Positions 31,300-39,683 of a stretch of 64,000 bases of DNA are shown in pieces (positions within the stretch are counted from its first letter, which is position 1; every line of letters starts with the position of its first letter). The notes under the pieces were generated by a model. That model saw only the letters and a list, made by a program, of their open reading frames with translations. It was not told where the DNA came from and did no database searches. The stretch is from an uncultured Erythrobacter sp. (GTDB taxonomy: Bacteria; Pseudomonadota; Alphaproteobacteria; Sphingomonadales; Sphingomonadaceae). The stretch is taken from assembly GCF_947502395.1 (NCBI RefSeq), contig NZ_CANMZM010000001.1, positions 1,116,001-1,180,000 on the forward strand, in the 5' to 3' direction. Position numbers and translations under genes: made by a program.

Positions 31300-31995
31300 A
31301 TGGAAGATTGGGCAATTTCCCTGGAATGCGCGGAAGTTGGGCATTTTTCTCAATTAAATCACAGCTATATCCGCATAAATGAGTTCATGAACACGCCAGA
31401 AACGGCGACGAAATTCGCTTGTTTGCAAAAATTTGCAACGATTACGCCGCAATATCCTGGAGTGCGCTCACCTCTGCCGCCAAAAGTCGCGCTCGATTGG
31501 CAGGAACAACTGTCACCTCTCTTGAATAGTGTGTTCGGGAAGGCATCCAATGGCTGGGAGGTTCAGGCATGGTTTTCGCTTGTGACTGCAAGCCCTCAAG
31601 AGCTCATTCCGATGCAACGCTTCCCTCATGTTGATGGAACTGACCCAAATCAGCTGGCGATGATGCTCTATCTTCATCACACCGATCACGGGGGAACGGG
31701 TTTCTTCAGGCACCGTTCAACCGGGCTCGAGGCACTTACCGATGAGACATTTCCGGAATATCGCCGCGCGCTTCAGGAAAATGTGCAGCAAGGCGGCTTA
31801 CCCAAGGCTGAATACGTTTCGGATGGCGCTCCGTATTTTGAACGGATCCACAAAAGCGAGGGGAGCTTTAATGAAGCGATCTTCTATCGCGGAAATTTGC
31901 TACATTCCGGGATCATTGACAATGATAAGCCTTTGTCAGCGGACCCGAAAGAGGGGCGATTGACGATCAACGCCTTTTTCAGGCCCAGCCCTTAG
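31300..31995 (+). CDS. DUF6445 family protein, 2-oxoglutarate-oxygenase-like
   Basis: The 231-residue protein matches DUF6445, whose members contain the segments YPGVRSPLP (52-60) and PHVDGTDPNQLAMMLYLH. A His110-x-Asp112 pair, His202 (NLLHSG) and Arg220 (GRLTINAFF) have the order and spacing of the iron and 2-oxoglutarate ligands of Fe(II)/2OG dioxygenases, so an oxygenase-type cupin fold is inferred. Related genes repeatedly sit beside tryptophan halogenases and TonB receptors in this group of bacteria. The start is ATG at 31300, limited by a stop at 31279. Its stop touches the region of the next halogenase's start. Function unproven. Confidence 0.75.
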   Translation: MEDWAISLECAEVGHFSQLNHSYIRINEFMNTPETATKFACLQKFATITPQYPGVRSPLPPKVALDWQEQLSPLLNSVFGKASNGWEVQAWFSLVTASPQELIPMQRFPHVDGTDPNQLAMMLYLHHTDHGGTGFFRHRSTGLEALTDETFPEYRRALQENVQQGGLPKAEYVSDGAPYFERIHKSEGSFNEAIFYRGNLLHSGIIDNDKPLSADPKEGRLTINAFFRPSP

Positions 31996-32012
31996 TGCAA
32001 AAAGAGAGAACA

Positions 32013-33500
32013 GTGAGCGAGAGCACTTTACGCAAGCTTGTGATTGTCGGTGGAGGAACCGCCGGATGGATTTGCGCGGCCGCTTTTGCTCGGCTGATGG
32101 GCAAGGCTATCGAGATTGAATTGGTGGAATCGGACGCGATCGGGACAGTCGGGGTTGGTGAAGCCACTATCCCTCAGATTATCCGTCTCAACACGATCCT
32201 CGGCCTGGATGAACGCGACTTCGTCAAGAAGACCAACGGCACCTTCAAACTCGGAATTGAGTTTGTCGACTGGGGTCAATTGGGAACCAAGTATCTTCAC
32301 ACATTCGGCGATGCAGGGATGAACCTCGCGAGCGTGCCTTTCCATCAGTATTGGGCCCGCGCTGCGGCTTCGGGACATGACAAAGATCTGTGGCACTATT
32401 CCTTGCACCAGGCGGCAGCGGATCAGGCAAAGTTCGGCAAGATGGACCGCGTCGGCAACACCTCCATGACCGGCCTTGCCTACGCCTATCACTTCGATGC
32501 GAGCTTATATGCTGCTTACCTGCGCGCATTCTCTGAACAGCATGGCGTGGCCCGCACTGAAGGCATTGTCAAAGAGGTTTCGCGTGACTCAGAGACAGGC
32601 AATATCGCGTCGATCACCCTAGACAGCGGTAAAGAGGTAGAAGGTGACTTCTTTGTCGACTGCACCGGCTTCCGCGCGCTTCTCTTAGGAGAAGAACTAG
32701 GCATCGGGTATCAGGATTGGTCCAAATGGCTGCCATGCAACAGCGCTCAGGCGGTGCCGAGCGAAAGGCTCGAAACGCTTGTCCCCTACACGCGGGCGAC
32801 CGCAAAGAAAGCGGGCTGGCAATGGCGCATTCCCTTGCAGCATCGCACCGGCAACGGCCATGTCTATTGCAGTGACTTTATCTCTGATGGCCAAGCGGGC
32901 GAAGTGCTTATAGCTGGGCTCGATACCAAGCCATTGGCAGACCCACGCCCCATCCGCTTTACCACTGGGCGGCGTGAGCAGTTTTGGTCGCATAACTGCG
33001 CGGCGATTGGTTTGGCGAGCGGCTTTCTTGAACCGCTGGAATCGACCAGCATCCACCTCATTCAATCGCATGTCAGCCGCCTGTTGCAGCTGTTCCCGAC
33101 AGGCAAGGATGCGTCGAAAGAGCGCGAGGAATACAATCGCCGGTGCGCCAGTGAGTTTGAGCAGATCCGGGATTTCCTGATCCTTCATTACCATCAGACG
33201 CAGCGAGAAGACTCAGAATTCTGGCGCTATTGCAAGAACATGGATATCCCAGACAGCCTGACCCACAAGATGGAGCTGTTCGGCTCAAGCGGCAGGGTCG
33301 GCCGCGATGCGGACGATCTCTTCCGCGAGGCAAGCTGGGTGCAGGTGATGCTGGGTCAGGGTGTGACCCCGCGTGGCTATGACCCTATGGCCAACGGTCT
33401 CACCGACGCGCAGCTCACCGAATTTCTTGGCAATGTGCGCACAGTGATTGAGCGTGCCGTTGGAAGCTTGCCCTCGCATGAGGCATTTCTGGCTCAGTAA
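32013..33500 (+). CDS. Flavin-dependent tryptophan-halogenase-family protein 2
   Basis: The ~495-residue protein is a paralogue of the halogenase at 26493. It has FAD motif GGGTAGWICAA, catalytic lysine in TFKLGIEFVDW (Lys79 from this start, the same number as in PrnA), GWQWRIP, and EPLESTSIH. The GTG at 32013 is chosen because AAAGAGAGAA precedes it; an upstream GTG at 31995 overlaps the DUF6445 stop and would add six residues. The gene follows DUF6445 directly and probably shares its transcript. Substrate unknown. The two halogenases differ enough that they may have different substrates or act in sequence. Confidence 0.88.
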   Translation: MSESTLRKLVIVGGGTAGWICAAAFARLMGKAIEIELVESDAIGTVGVGEATIPQIIRLNTILGLDERDFVKKTNGTFKLGIEFVDWGQLGTKYLHTFGDAGMNLASVPFHQYWARAAASGHDKDLWHYSLHQAAADQAKFGKMDRVGNTSMTGLAYAYHFDASLYAAYLRAFSEQHGVARTEGIVKEVSRDSETGNIASITLDSGKEVEGDFFVDCTGFRALLLGEELGIGYQDWSKWLPCNSAQAVPSERLETLVPYTRATAKKAGWQWRIPLQHRTGNGHVYCSDFISDGQAGEVLIAGLDTKPLADPRPIRFTTGRREQFWSHNCAAIGLASGFLEPLESTSIHLIQSHVSRLLQLFPTGKDASKEREEYNRRCASEFEQIRDFLILHYHQTQREDSEFWRYCKNMDIPDSLTHKMELFGSSGRVGRDADDLFREASWVQVMLGQGVTPRGYDPMANGLTDAQLTEFLGNVRTVIERAVGSLPSHEAFLAQ

Positions 33501-33506
33501 AGGCGC

Positions 33507-34508
33507 TCAGCCGATAATGCGCTCAATCAGCCAAAAGCTGCCGATTGCGCCAATAGCGTAGGTGGTTGTGGTGAGCACCCGGCGTTGTACAAGGTCCGGC
33601 GAGCGCTTGAGTCCGGCGAGAATGAGAATAGTCAGCGCGACCACCAGAAGCTGACCCGCCTCAACACCGATGTTGAATGCGAAGAGCGCAGCCGCAAGTT
33701 GAGTTTGCGGCAGACCAATATCTGCCAGCGCACCGGCGAAGCCGAAGCCATGGATCAGTCCAAAGGCGAAGGCGACCGCCCAAGGGAAGCGCCGGGTTAA
33801 TGTTTGCCGATCAGGATCGCGCAAAATGATCGCCACTTCGACCGCCAGAAACACGATAGACAAAGCGATCAACGCTTCAACTGGGCGTCCCGGAAGGCCC
33901 GAATACCCCAACACTGTAGCAACCAATGTGATCGAGTGCGCAATGGTGAAGGCCGTCGCCGCCTTAATTACAGGCCAAGGGCTACGCACCAACAGCACAA
34001 GTGCGATGACAAACAGCAGATGGTCCCAACCAAAGACAATGTGCTCAGCGCCGATGATAGAATAGTTGCCAAGCACGCTCAACGGAGAAGGCTCAGCCAG
34101 GATCGTGGTTGCCGTTTCATCAGCGGTCAGGCGGAAGCTCTGGGTAGGCGCATCCAATGGCACAAAGCGCGCAATGGCATCCGATTTGCCAAGGAGTTCG
34201 CTCAGGCCGAACTGACCACCAGCCGGATCACCTTCGCAATTGAGGTTCGCCCTCCCCATAAGTGCAGCGGATTGGATGCGTTTGACGGTCTCGCCCGCAA
34301 TCTCACAATTGTCCGGGATCACTGGCTCCAATCTGTTGGCAAGAAGTCCCGCGCTACCCACAGAAAGGGTGACTTTCCAATCAAGCGTGTATTCGCCCGG
34401 CTCCACCTCGCGCAATTCCACGACCGAGGGTCGCAGTTCATGCGCGCCAAGCGGGAACGCCAAGAGGATGGCAAAGAGGCAGATCAGCCAACGGATCACA
34501 GCGCTCAC
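33507..34508 (-). CDS. HupE/UreJ family membrane protein
   Basis: The 333-residue protein has a signal peptide (ending near LGAHEL) and an extracytoplasmic domain of about 130 residues. A membrane part follows with about six helices. It begins HIVFGWDHLLFVIALVLLV, the histidine-rich HupE/UreJ signature associated with nickel or cobalt uptake in some members, and continues with GFGFAGAL. Its ATG overlaps the stop of the upstream isomerase gene by four bases. The metal role is inferred from distant relatives; in this gene trio it may instead serve membrane protein handling or transport of another ion. Confidence 0.85.
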   Translation of the reverse strand: MSAVIRWLICLFAILLAFPLGAHELRPSVVELREVEPGEYTLDWKVTLSVGSAGLLANRLEPVIPDNCEIAGETVKRIQSAALMGRANLNCEGDPAGGQFGLSELLGKSDAIARFVPLDAPTQSFRLTADETATTILAEPSPLSVLGNYSIIGAEHIVFGWDHLLFVIALVLLVRSPWPVIKAATAFTIAHSITLVATVLGYSGLPGRPVEALIALSIVFLAVEVAIILRDPDRQTLTRRFPWAVAFAFGLIHGFGFAGALADIGLPQTQLAAALFAFNIGVEAGQLLVVALTILILAGLKRSPDLVQRRVLTTTTYAIGAIGSFWLIERIIG

Positions 34509-35305
34509 CTGTCGATATCGATGCGGTATGCGCTGCGTAGCGTTTCATAGGCGCGCTCTTTGCGTTCCTTGATTTGAGCGCTTCGCCAATCGTTTGCGAT
34601 GGAAACCTGTAGAGTTTCGAAATTGGGTTCGGGCACTTCGCGGCTTGTCAGGCGCACCAAGTGCCAACCAAAACCGGATGCAAGCGGACCCTGCCAATCA
34701 AGGCCCGGCTCAAGATCGCGCAGACCTTGTGCAAACTGCAAACCGAAGCGCGCTTCTACATCGCGCATGATGCTTTCTGTAACACTGCCCGGAAGGCTTG
34801 TCGCCTCGCCTCTTTGCGCACCGCGGCTGAGCGCAGCGTGCGCTTCGGCCTCGCTCGAAAAGAGAAGCTGATCAAAGCTCACGCTGGCATTGACCGAGGC
34901 CTCATCAGCATAAAGCTCCGGATTCTCTGCCAGAAAGGCACGCAAAACCTCTTCAGTGGGGTCCGCTGTTTCAGCGGCAAGACTTGCCGACAAATCCATC
35001 TTTGAAACCAGCCTTCTGCGAACAATCGCATCGCCCTCATCAAAGCCAAGCCGCAGAGCCTCACGGTAGAGCACCTCCTCACGCACAAAGGCATCTATCG
35101 CTTGATCAAGCTCAGCGTCAGTGGGCGAACGACCCATGGTAAGGGTCCAGCTTTCCGCGATCTTCTCTTCTTCGGCGGCGCCAACACTGATGACTCGCGA
35201 GGAGGGGTCTGGCGGCGTTCCGCCCCATGTTAGAGCGACGTATAGTACAGCGCCCATGACGGCAAAGTGGACTAACGGCTCGCGCGTCCAATTGGGAAGA
35301 TTCAT
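34505..35305 (-). CDS. Membrane-anchored parvulin-type peptidyl-prolyl isomerase
   Basis: The 266-residue protein has one N-terminal hydrophobic segment (FAVMGAVLYVALTWGG), a SurA/PpiD-like chaperone helix region and a C-terminal parvulin (PpiC) domain. In that domain GWHLVRLTSREVPEPNF is a recognisable strand-turn. It probably acts in the periplasm on secreted or membrane proteins. It lies between a DUF3604 gene (nine bases away) and hupE-like gene (4-base overlap), all leftward. Confidence 0.8.
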   Translation of the reverse strand: MNLPNWTREPLVHFAVMGAVLYVALTWGGTPPDPSSRVISVGAAEEEKIAESWTLTMGRSPTDAELDQAIDAFVREEVLYREALRLGFDEGDAIVRRRLVSKMDLSASLAAETADPTEEVLRAFLAENPELYADEASVNASVSFDQLLFSSEAEAHAALSRGAQRGEATSLPGSVTESIMRDVEARFGLQFAQGLRDLEPGLDWQGPLASGFGWHLVRLTSREVPEPNFETLQVSIANDWRSAQIKERKERAYETLRSAYRIDIDR

Positions 35306-35314
35306 GGATGTCTC

Positions 35315-37240
35315 TTAGCTTTGCGTCTTAAGCCAGATGGGCGAGGTGTACGCACGTTCCTGAGCCACTGCATCAGCCATGGCCTCTTCAGAAAGCGTCA
35401 CCCCAAATCGTACCGCATCGAACAGGGTCCAACGCGGGGTCGGAATTTCCAGCACCCGAACATAATAGAATGCTCGCTGTCCTTGCCGGTAATCGGGATC
35501 GGTCCAAGTTGTACGCAGTTCAGCTGCTCCGATATCGTTGGTGTAGGTCGCATCGTCGCGGTTCACCGTATCGCCAACAGGAGCGACGCGCCCGCCGCTT
35601 CGGCCCCGCGTATCCATATCGCTCCAAACCACGTCATAGACCTGCTCTTGCATCACGCCAGAGGCATCGAGCCAGCCCTTGATCACCTGGACCCGGTCAA
35701 GATTGGCACCATCGGGATCTTTCATCGCACTGATCAGGAAGCTGGGCGCATCACCCTGATCCTCAAGCTCACCTCCCATGGGAACGCCGCGAGTATAGCC
35801 TTCGCGAACCCAGTTACCGTCCCAGTCCGCTGCCGTGAATCCAAAACCGCCAAACACACGCACGGTCATGCGCGGACCAGTTGTCGCGTAGACTTCGCGC
35901 CGGGCAAAGGCATCGAAAATCTCTGCCCGCGTGTTGCCCTTTGCCCAAGCCGCCGCATAGCCGCCCGCGAGATAATGCCAACCAAAGCGGCCCTCACGCG
36001 TACCAAGGTTCTGCCCCTGCATTGCCCTCTCGGTATAGGACTGCTCATTCCCGGTATGCTTGCCCCAGAAGTTATCCTCATCACCGGTGGCAAGCGAGGT
36101 GTGGCTATCGGTCGATCCGATCATGCCAAAGGCGTAAGGATTGACACCCATTTGCTGCTCCAATGTCAAACCACGGAGCAGAGCCGAGCGCGCATAGGAA
36201 CCTGCATACATCGAAGGATCGGTCTTCTCGCTCAAGGAGAGGTTGCCAAAGTCCCAGCCTTTTTCGCCAAAACTAGCCATCTCATCATTGGGTGAGAGGT
36301 AGGGGTGGGTCTCGCTATCCCCTTTAATCTGTGTCGCCTCAATCACCGGCTCTGCCCACGCACGAAGAGCCGCATATTCGGGCGTCATCGGCGATCCATC
36401 CTCCATGGTCATCTGAAACATCAGGCCATTGGAAAGGTTCGGGTTGTGCGGGATCGCCAATACGCGCCCACCGGTCTCCTCCTCATACCCCTTCATATAC
36501 TCCCACAGCTGAGGTGCGGTGGTTTGAAGGCCCGGGAACGGCACAGTTTGACGCGTTTTGTCGGAACCATCGCGAAACATGACCACACGGTGGAGATTGT
36601 TGCCGTTGGGCATGGCTGTCCACTCGTACCCTGCAAGCGCCGTGAACACACCAGGTTCATTATAGCGATCCAGGATTGAAAGCTGCGTATTCCAGATATC
36701 CTTGGTAGCCTCGGCGGCTGATTCTGGATCAGCCATCGCTTCGGGCACACGATCCTCAGCTGCGGCCGAGATCAACTCGCCGATCGCTCGGGTCGATTGT
36801 TCGGGGCTCTCGTGCATCATGTCATACCAGCGCAGCACGGTTTCATCACCGATGACCCAGTTCACATACCAACGCGGCGCATCATACAAACGTCGTGTCG
36901 CGCCAAGCGCATCTGAGTGATCCGCGATCACAAGAAAATCGAGCGGACGGGAAAGCTGGGTCGGCGCGCCGGTTGTCGCTGTTACCTCTTCGCCTCTCGC
37001 AAAGCGTAGTGCTTCTTCAGGCCCAAGCCGTGTACCAAAGCCAAAGGCATCGACAGAGTTGTCTGTGTGGAGATGGGTGTCCCCCCAGTACGGCCTATCC
37101 GGGAATTCAGCGAGCTCTATGGTGTCCGTACCATCACCCGCCTGTTCTGCGCTCGTCTCAGATTCGCCATCCGAGCAAGCCGAAACACCAATTGCCAGAA
37201 TACTCGCACATGCGATCGCAGCCCAAGCCTTGCGCATCGC
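35315..37240 (-). CDS. DUF3604 lipoprotein (PHP-like metal-dependent hydrolase)
   Basis: The ~641-residue protein begins with a lipoprotein signal (MRKAWAAIACASILAIGVSAC, Cys21), then a large DUF3604 domain. The domain starts RPYWGDTHLHTDNSVDAFGFG, a PHP-like metal-binding HxH motif, and contains IADHSDALG, IPHNPNLSNG and GSTDSHTSLA, which supply further histidines and aspartates. These motifs imply a metallohydrolase, perhaps a phosphoesterase, but no substrate is established for the family. The ATG at 37240 follows AAGGGAAGAGGG; starts further upstream would add an implausible leader before the signal peptide. Confidence 0.86.
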   Translation of the reverse strand, partial: AMRKAWAAIACASILAIGVSACSDGESETSAEQAGDGTDTIELAEFPDRPYWGDTHLHTDNSVDAFGFGTRLGPEEALRFARGEEVTATTGAPTQLSRPLDFLVIADHSDALGATRRLYDAPRWYVNWVIGDETVLRWYDMMHESPEQSTRAIGELISAAAEDRVPEAMADPESAAEATKDIWNTQLSILDRYNEPGVFTALAGYEWTAMPNGNNLHRVVMFRDGSDKTRQTVPFPGLQTTAPQLWEYMKGYEEETGGRVLAIPHNPNLSNGLMFQMTMEDGSPMTPEYAALRAWAEPVIEATQIKGDSETHPYLSPNDEMASFGEKGWDFGNLSLSEKTDPSMYAGSYARSALLRGLTLEQQMGVNPYAFGMIGSTDSHTSLATGDEDNFWGKHTGNEQSYTERAMQGQNLGTREGRFGWHYLAGGYAAAWAKGNTRAEIFDAFARREVYATTGPRMTVRVFGGFGFTAADWDGNWVREGYTRGVPMGGELEDQGDAPSFLISAMKDPDGANLDRVQVIKGWLDASGVMQEQVYDVVWSDMDTRGRSGGRVAPVGDTVNRDDATYTNDIGAAELRTTWTDPDYRQGQRAFYYVRVLEIPTPRWTLFDAVRFGVTLSEEAMADAVAQERAYTSPIWLKTQS

Positions 37241-37442
37241 CCTCTTCCCTTCATTTTGTTCCCAAGGCCGAGCATTGCCCCGGACACCCGCTCCGTCAAG
37301 CACGATGGTCAATTGCGCAGGAGAAACGGGACACACTTTTCCCCACACCGCACAGTTGCTTTCCAAGCTTCAGGTGGGCAAGACACTCACACTTCTGGGG
37401 ACAGCAGCCACCAATGCGTCGGCCCTGCGCAATCCCCCTTCT

Positions 37443-37465
37443 TCGAATAACGGCTCGAACAACGG
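37443..37465. promoter_or_regulatory. Tandem direct repeat upstream of glpS, possible DeoR/GlpR operator
   Basis: TCGAATAACGG (37443-37453) and TCGAACAACGG (37455-37465) are 11-base direct repeats differing at one base with a 12-base period, 38 bases before the glpS start. The TTCGAAC/AACG composition recalls E. coli GlpR sites, but assignment is speculative. Confidence 0.4.
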
Positions 37466-37503
37466 GTGAGCATGTTGAACCATCTCTTTTGGAAGGCCCT
37501 ATC

Positions 37504-38601
37504 ATGAGCCTCCGTCTTCAAGATGTCTCAAAGACGGTAGACGGGCTTCTGCACATCCACCCCGTCAATCTCGAGCTTGAAAAGGGGACGATGAATGTTC
37601 TCCTCGGCCCCACACTGGCAGGCAAGACCAGTCTAATGCGGCTGATGGCGGGGCTCGACAAGCCCGATACTGGCAAGATTTTCTGGGGCGAAGACGATGT
37701 TACCGGCAAGCGCGTGCAGGATCGCGATGTTGCCATGGTGTATCAGCAGTTTGTGAATTACCCTTCACTCAGCGTCTATGAAAACATTGCTTCTCCACTG
37801 AAATTACAGAAGAAATCGCGACAGGAGATCGACGCGAAGGTGCAAGAGATGGCAGAGCTTTTGAAGCTTACCGGTCTGCTCGATCGCAAACCAAGCGAGA
37901 TTTCCGGAGGGCAGCAGCAAAGATGCGCAATTGCACGTGCACTCGCGAAAGACGTTGGACTTGTCTTGATGGATGAACCACTCGCCAATCTTGATTACAA
38001 GTTGCGCGAAGAGCTGCGCATCGAGATCCCGCGGCTGTTCGCCGCCTCAGGCGCAATCTTTGTTTACGCGACGACCGAGCCCGAAGAGGCCTTGCTGCTT
38101 GGCGGAAACACCGCGACTCTTTGGGAAGGACGCGTAACCCAGTTCGGCCCATCAATAGAAGTCTATCGCCAACCTGCGGACGAGACCACGGCCCGGGTTT
38201 ATTCCGACCCACCAATGAATCCTGTGACGGTCCGCAAAATGGGAACAGAAGTTCATTTCCCGAACGGCCAATTGGCAATGCTCGACCAAGAAACGGCCCA
38301 ATTTCCCGATGGCGAATTCCACGCCGGTTTTCGCGCTCACCATCTTGAACTGAGCGGGGATGCCGAGGGCAACATCGCGTTCGAAACGAAGCTGATTGCC
38401 ACCGAGCTCACCGGGTCGGATACATTCTTTCACGTCGAAGCAGTTGGGCAACGCTGGATCGGCTTGGTCGGAGGTCCTCGGTCCTTTGTTGAGGGAGAGG
38501 CTCTGACCGTTAGTGTCGCGCCTCAGAATATCTTCCTGTTTGATAAGAGTGGCACAACGGTCGGCAAGCTTTGCGCCGACCCGGCGCGGGCAGGAGCGTA
38601 G
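37504..38601 (+). CDS. glpS: Glycerol-type ABC transporter ATP-binding protein GlpS
   Basis: The 365-residue ATPase of the carbohydrate CUT1/MalK-like group has Walker A GPTLAGKTS (35-43), a Q-loop region, signature SGGQQQR, Walker B LVLMDEP and a C-terminal TOBE-like regulatory domain. The Walker A form GPTLAGKT, rather than GPSGSGKT, is typical of GlpS of the glycerol importer described in Rhizobium leguminosarum. It opens a six-gene operon glpSTPQUV. The ATG at 37504 is preceded by a GGAAGG ribosome site; the long upstream open frame overlapping the DUF3604 gene is not coding. Confidence 0.9.
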   Translation: MSLRLQDVSKTVDGLLHIHPVNLELEKGTMNVLLGPTLAGKTSLMRLMAGLDKPDTGKIFWGEDDVTGKRVQDRDVAMVYQQFVNYPSLSVYENIASPLKLQKKSRQEIDAKVQEMAELLKLTGLLDRKPSEISGGQQQRCAIARALAKDVGLVLMDEPLANLDYKLREELRIEIPRLFAASGAIFVYATTEPEEALLLGGNTATLWEGRVTQFGPSIEVYRQPADETTARVYSDPPMNPVTVRKMGTEVHFPNGQLAMLDQETAQFPDGEFHAGFRAHHLELSGDAEGNIAFETKLIATELTGSDTFFHVEAVGQRWIGLVGGPRSFVEGEALTVSVAPQNIFLFDKSGTTVGKLCADPARAGA

Positions 38602-38603
38602 AA

Positions 38604-39683
38604 TTGGCTTCCATTACTCTAGAGAATCTCGCGCATAGCTACCGCCCAAACCCTCAAGGTGATTCTGATTTCGCTTTGAAAGAGGTGAACCTCAAATGGG
38701 ACGACGGGCACGCCTACGCGCTGCTTGGCCCCAGCGGCTGCGGAAAGACAACTCTGCTCAACATCATGTCTGGGCTGCTCGAACCGACGCGCGGGCGCGT
38801 CCTATTTGGCGATCAGGATGTGACCGCCGCCTCGACCGCCGAGCGCAACATTGCTCAGGTTTTTCAGTTCCCGGTTGTCTATGACACGATGACGGTGCGC
38901 GACAACCTCGCTTTCCCCTTGCGCAATCGCGGGATGGAGCAAGCCTACATCGCCGAACGGGTGGATCGCATTGCGCAGATGATCGGACTGGAGGGCATAC
39001 TGGGCAAGAAAGCACAGGGTATGACGGCGGACCTTAAGCAGAAGATCTCGCTGGGCCGCGGAATGGTGCGCGATGATGTGAATGCGATCCTGTTTGATGA
39101 GCCTCTCACCGTGATCGATCCGCATCTGAAGTGGGAATTGCGCACCCAATTAAAGTCACTACACCGCGAGTTCGGTCACACTATGGTCTACGTGACCCAC
39201 GATCAGACCGAGGCCTTGACCTTTGCGGACAAAGTTGTCGTCATGCATGAGGGCAAGGTCCTCCAAATCGGTACTCCGCAAGAGCTGTTTGAAAAGCCCG
39301 CACACTCTTTTGTCGGCTATTTTATCGGCTCACCGGGTATGAATTTTTTGCCCGTCACCATTCAGGGATGCACCGCTTCTGTCCACGGTGAGAGCGTTGA
39401 ACTTGGACAGGATTATGGCCAGCCAGATGGCGAACTTGCGCTTGGCATTCGGCCTGAGTTTGTCCGGCTAACAAAGGACAAAGGCTTGCCCATTCGCATC
39501 AACAGGATTCAGGATGCTGGTCGGCATAAGTTCGTCAACACCAGAGTCTTTGACACCGAATTCAACATCGTTGTTGATGCCAATCAGGAGATCAATGCCG
39601 ATATGACCAATATCGTGCTCGACCCGGACAAAATCAGTGTCTTCCACAATGATTGGCGAGTTGAGGGACGGAGCGCGAACTGA
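38604..39683 (+). CDS. glpT: Glycerol-type ABC transporter ATP-binding protein GlpT
   Basis: The ~359-residue second ATPase has Walker A GPSGCGKTT, Walker B ILFDEP and a C-terminal TOBE region. The ABC signature is degenerate: TADLKQKISLGR replaces LSGGQQQR, a feature of GlpT in rhizobial glycerol importers. GlpS and GlpT would therefore form an asymmetric ATPase pair. Start TTG at 38604 has AGGAG eight bases upstream, two bases after the glpS stop; an in-frame TTG at 38571 is less likely. Confidence 0.88.
   Translation: MASITLENLAHSYRPNPQGDSDFALKEVNLKWDDGHAYALLGPSGCGKTTLLNIMSGLLEPTRGRVLFGDQDVTAASTAERNIAQVFQFPVVYDTMTVRDNLAFPLRNRGMEQAYIAERVDRIAQMIGLEGILGKKAQGMTADLKQKISLGRGMVRDDVNAILFDEPLTVIDPHLKWELRTQLKSLHREFGHTMVYVTHDQTEALTFADKVVVMHEGKVLQIGTPQELFEKPAHSFVGYFIGSPGMNFLPVTIQGCTASVHGESVELGQDYGQPDGELALGIRPEFVRLTKDKGLPIRINRIQDAGRHKFVNTRVFDTEFNIVVDANQEINADMTNIVLDPDKISVFHNDWRVEGRSAN

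Noticed and set aside
31424..31437. TGCAAAAATTTGCA palindrome resembling the LacI operator
   Set aside because: It lies inside the DUF6445 reading frame, in a segment (CLQKFAT) that joins the conserved YPGVRSPLP part, and no start downstream of it would keep the domain. It may still bind but is not supported as a promoter operator.
33804..34550. 248-codon rightward open frame
   Set aside because: It is antisense to the HupE-like gene; its arginine- and glutamine-rich product is typical of shadow frames.
35321..36295. 324-codon rightward open frame
   Set aside because: It is a shadow of the DUF3604 gene on the other strand, with no recognisable domain.
36895..37503. Long in-frame extension upstream of glpS
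   Set aside because: It overlaps the signal peptide and start of the DUF3604 gene, and the ABC domain begins right at the ATG 37504 with a ribosome site.
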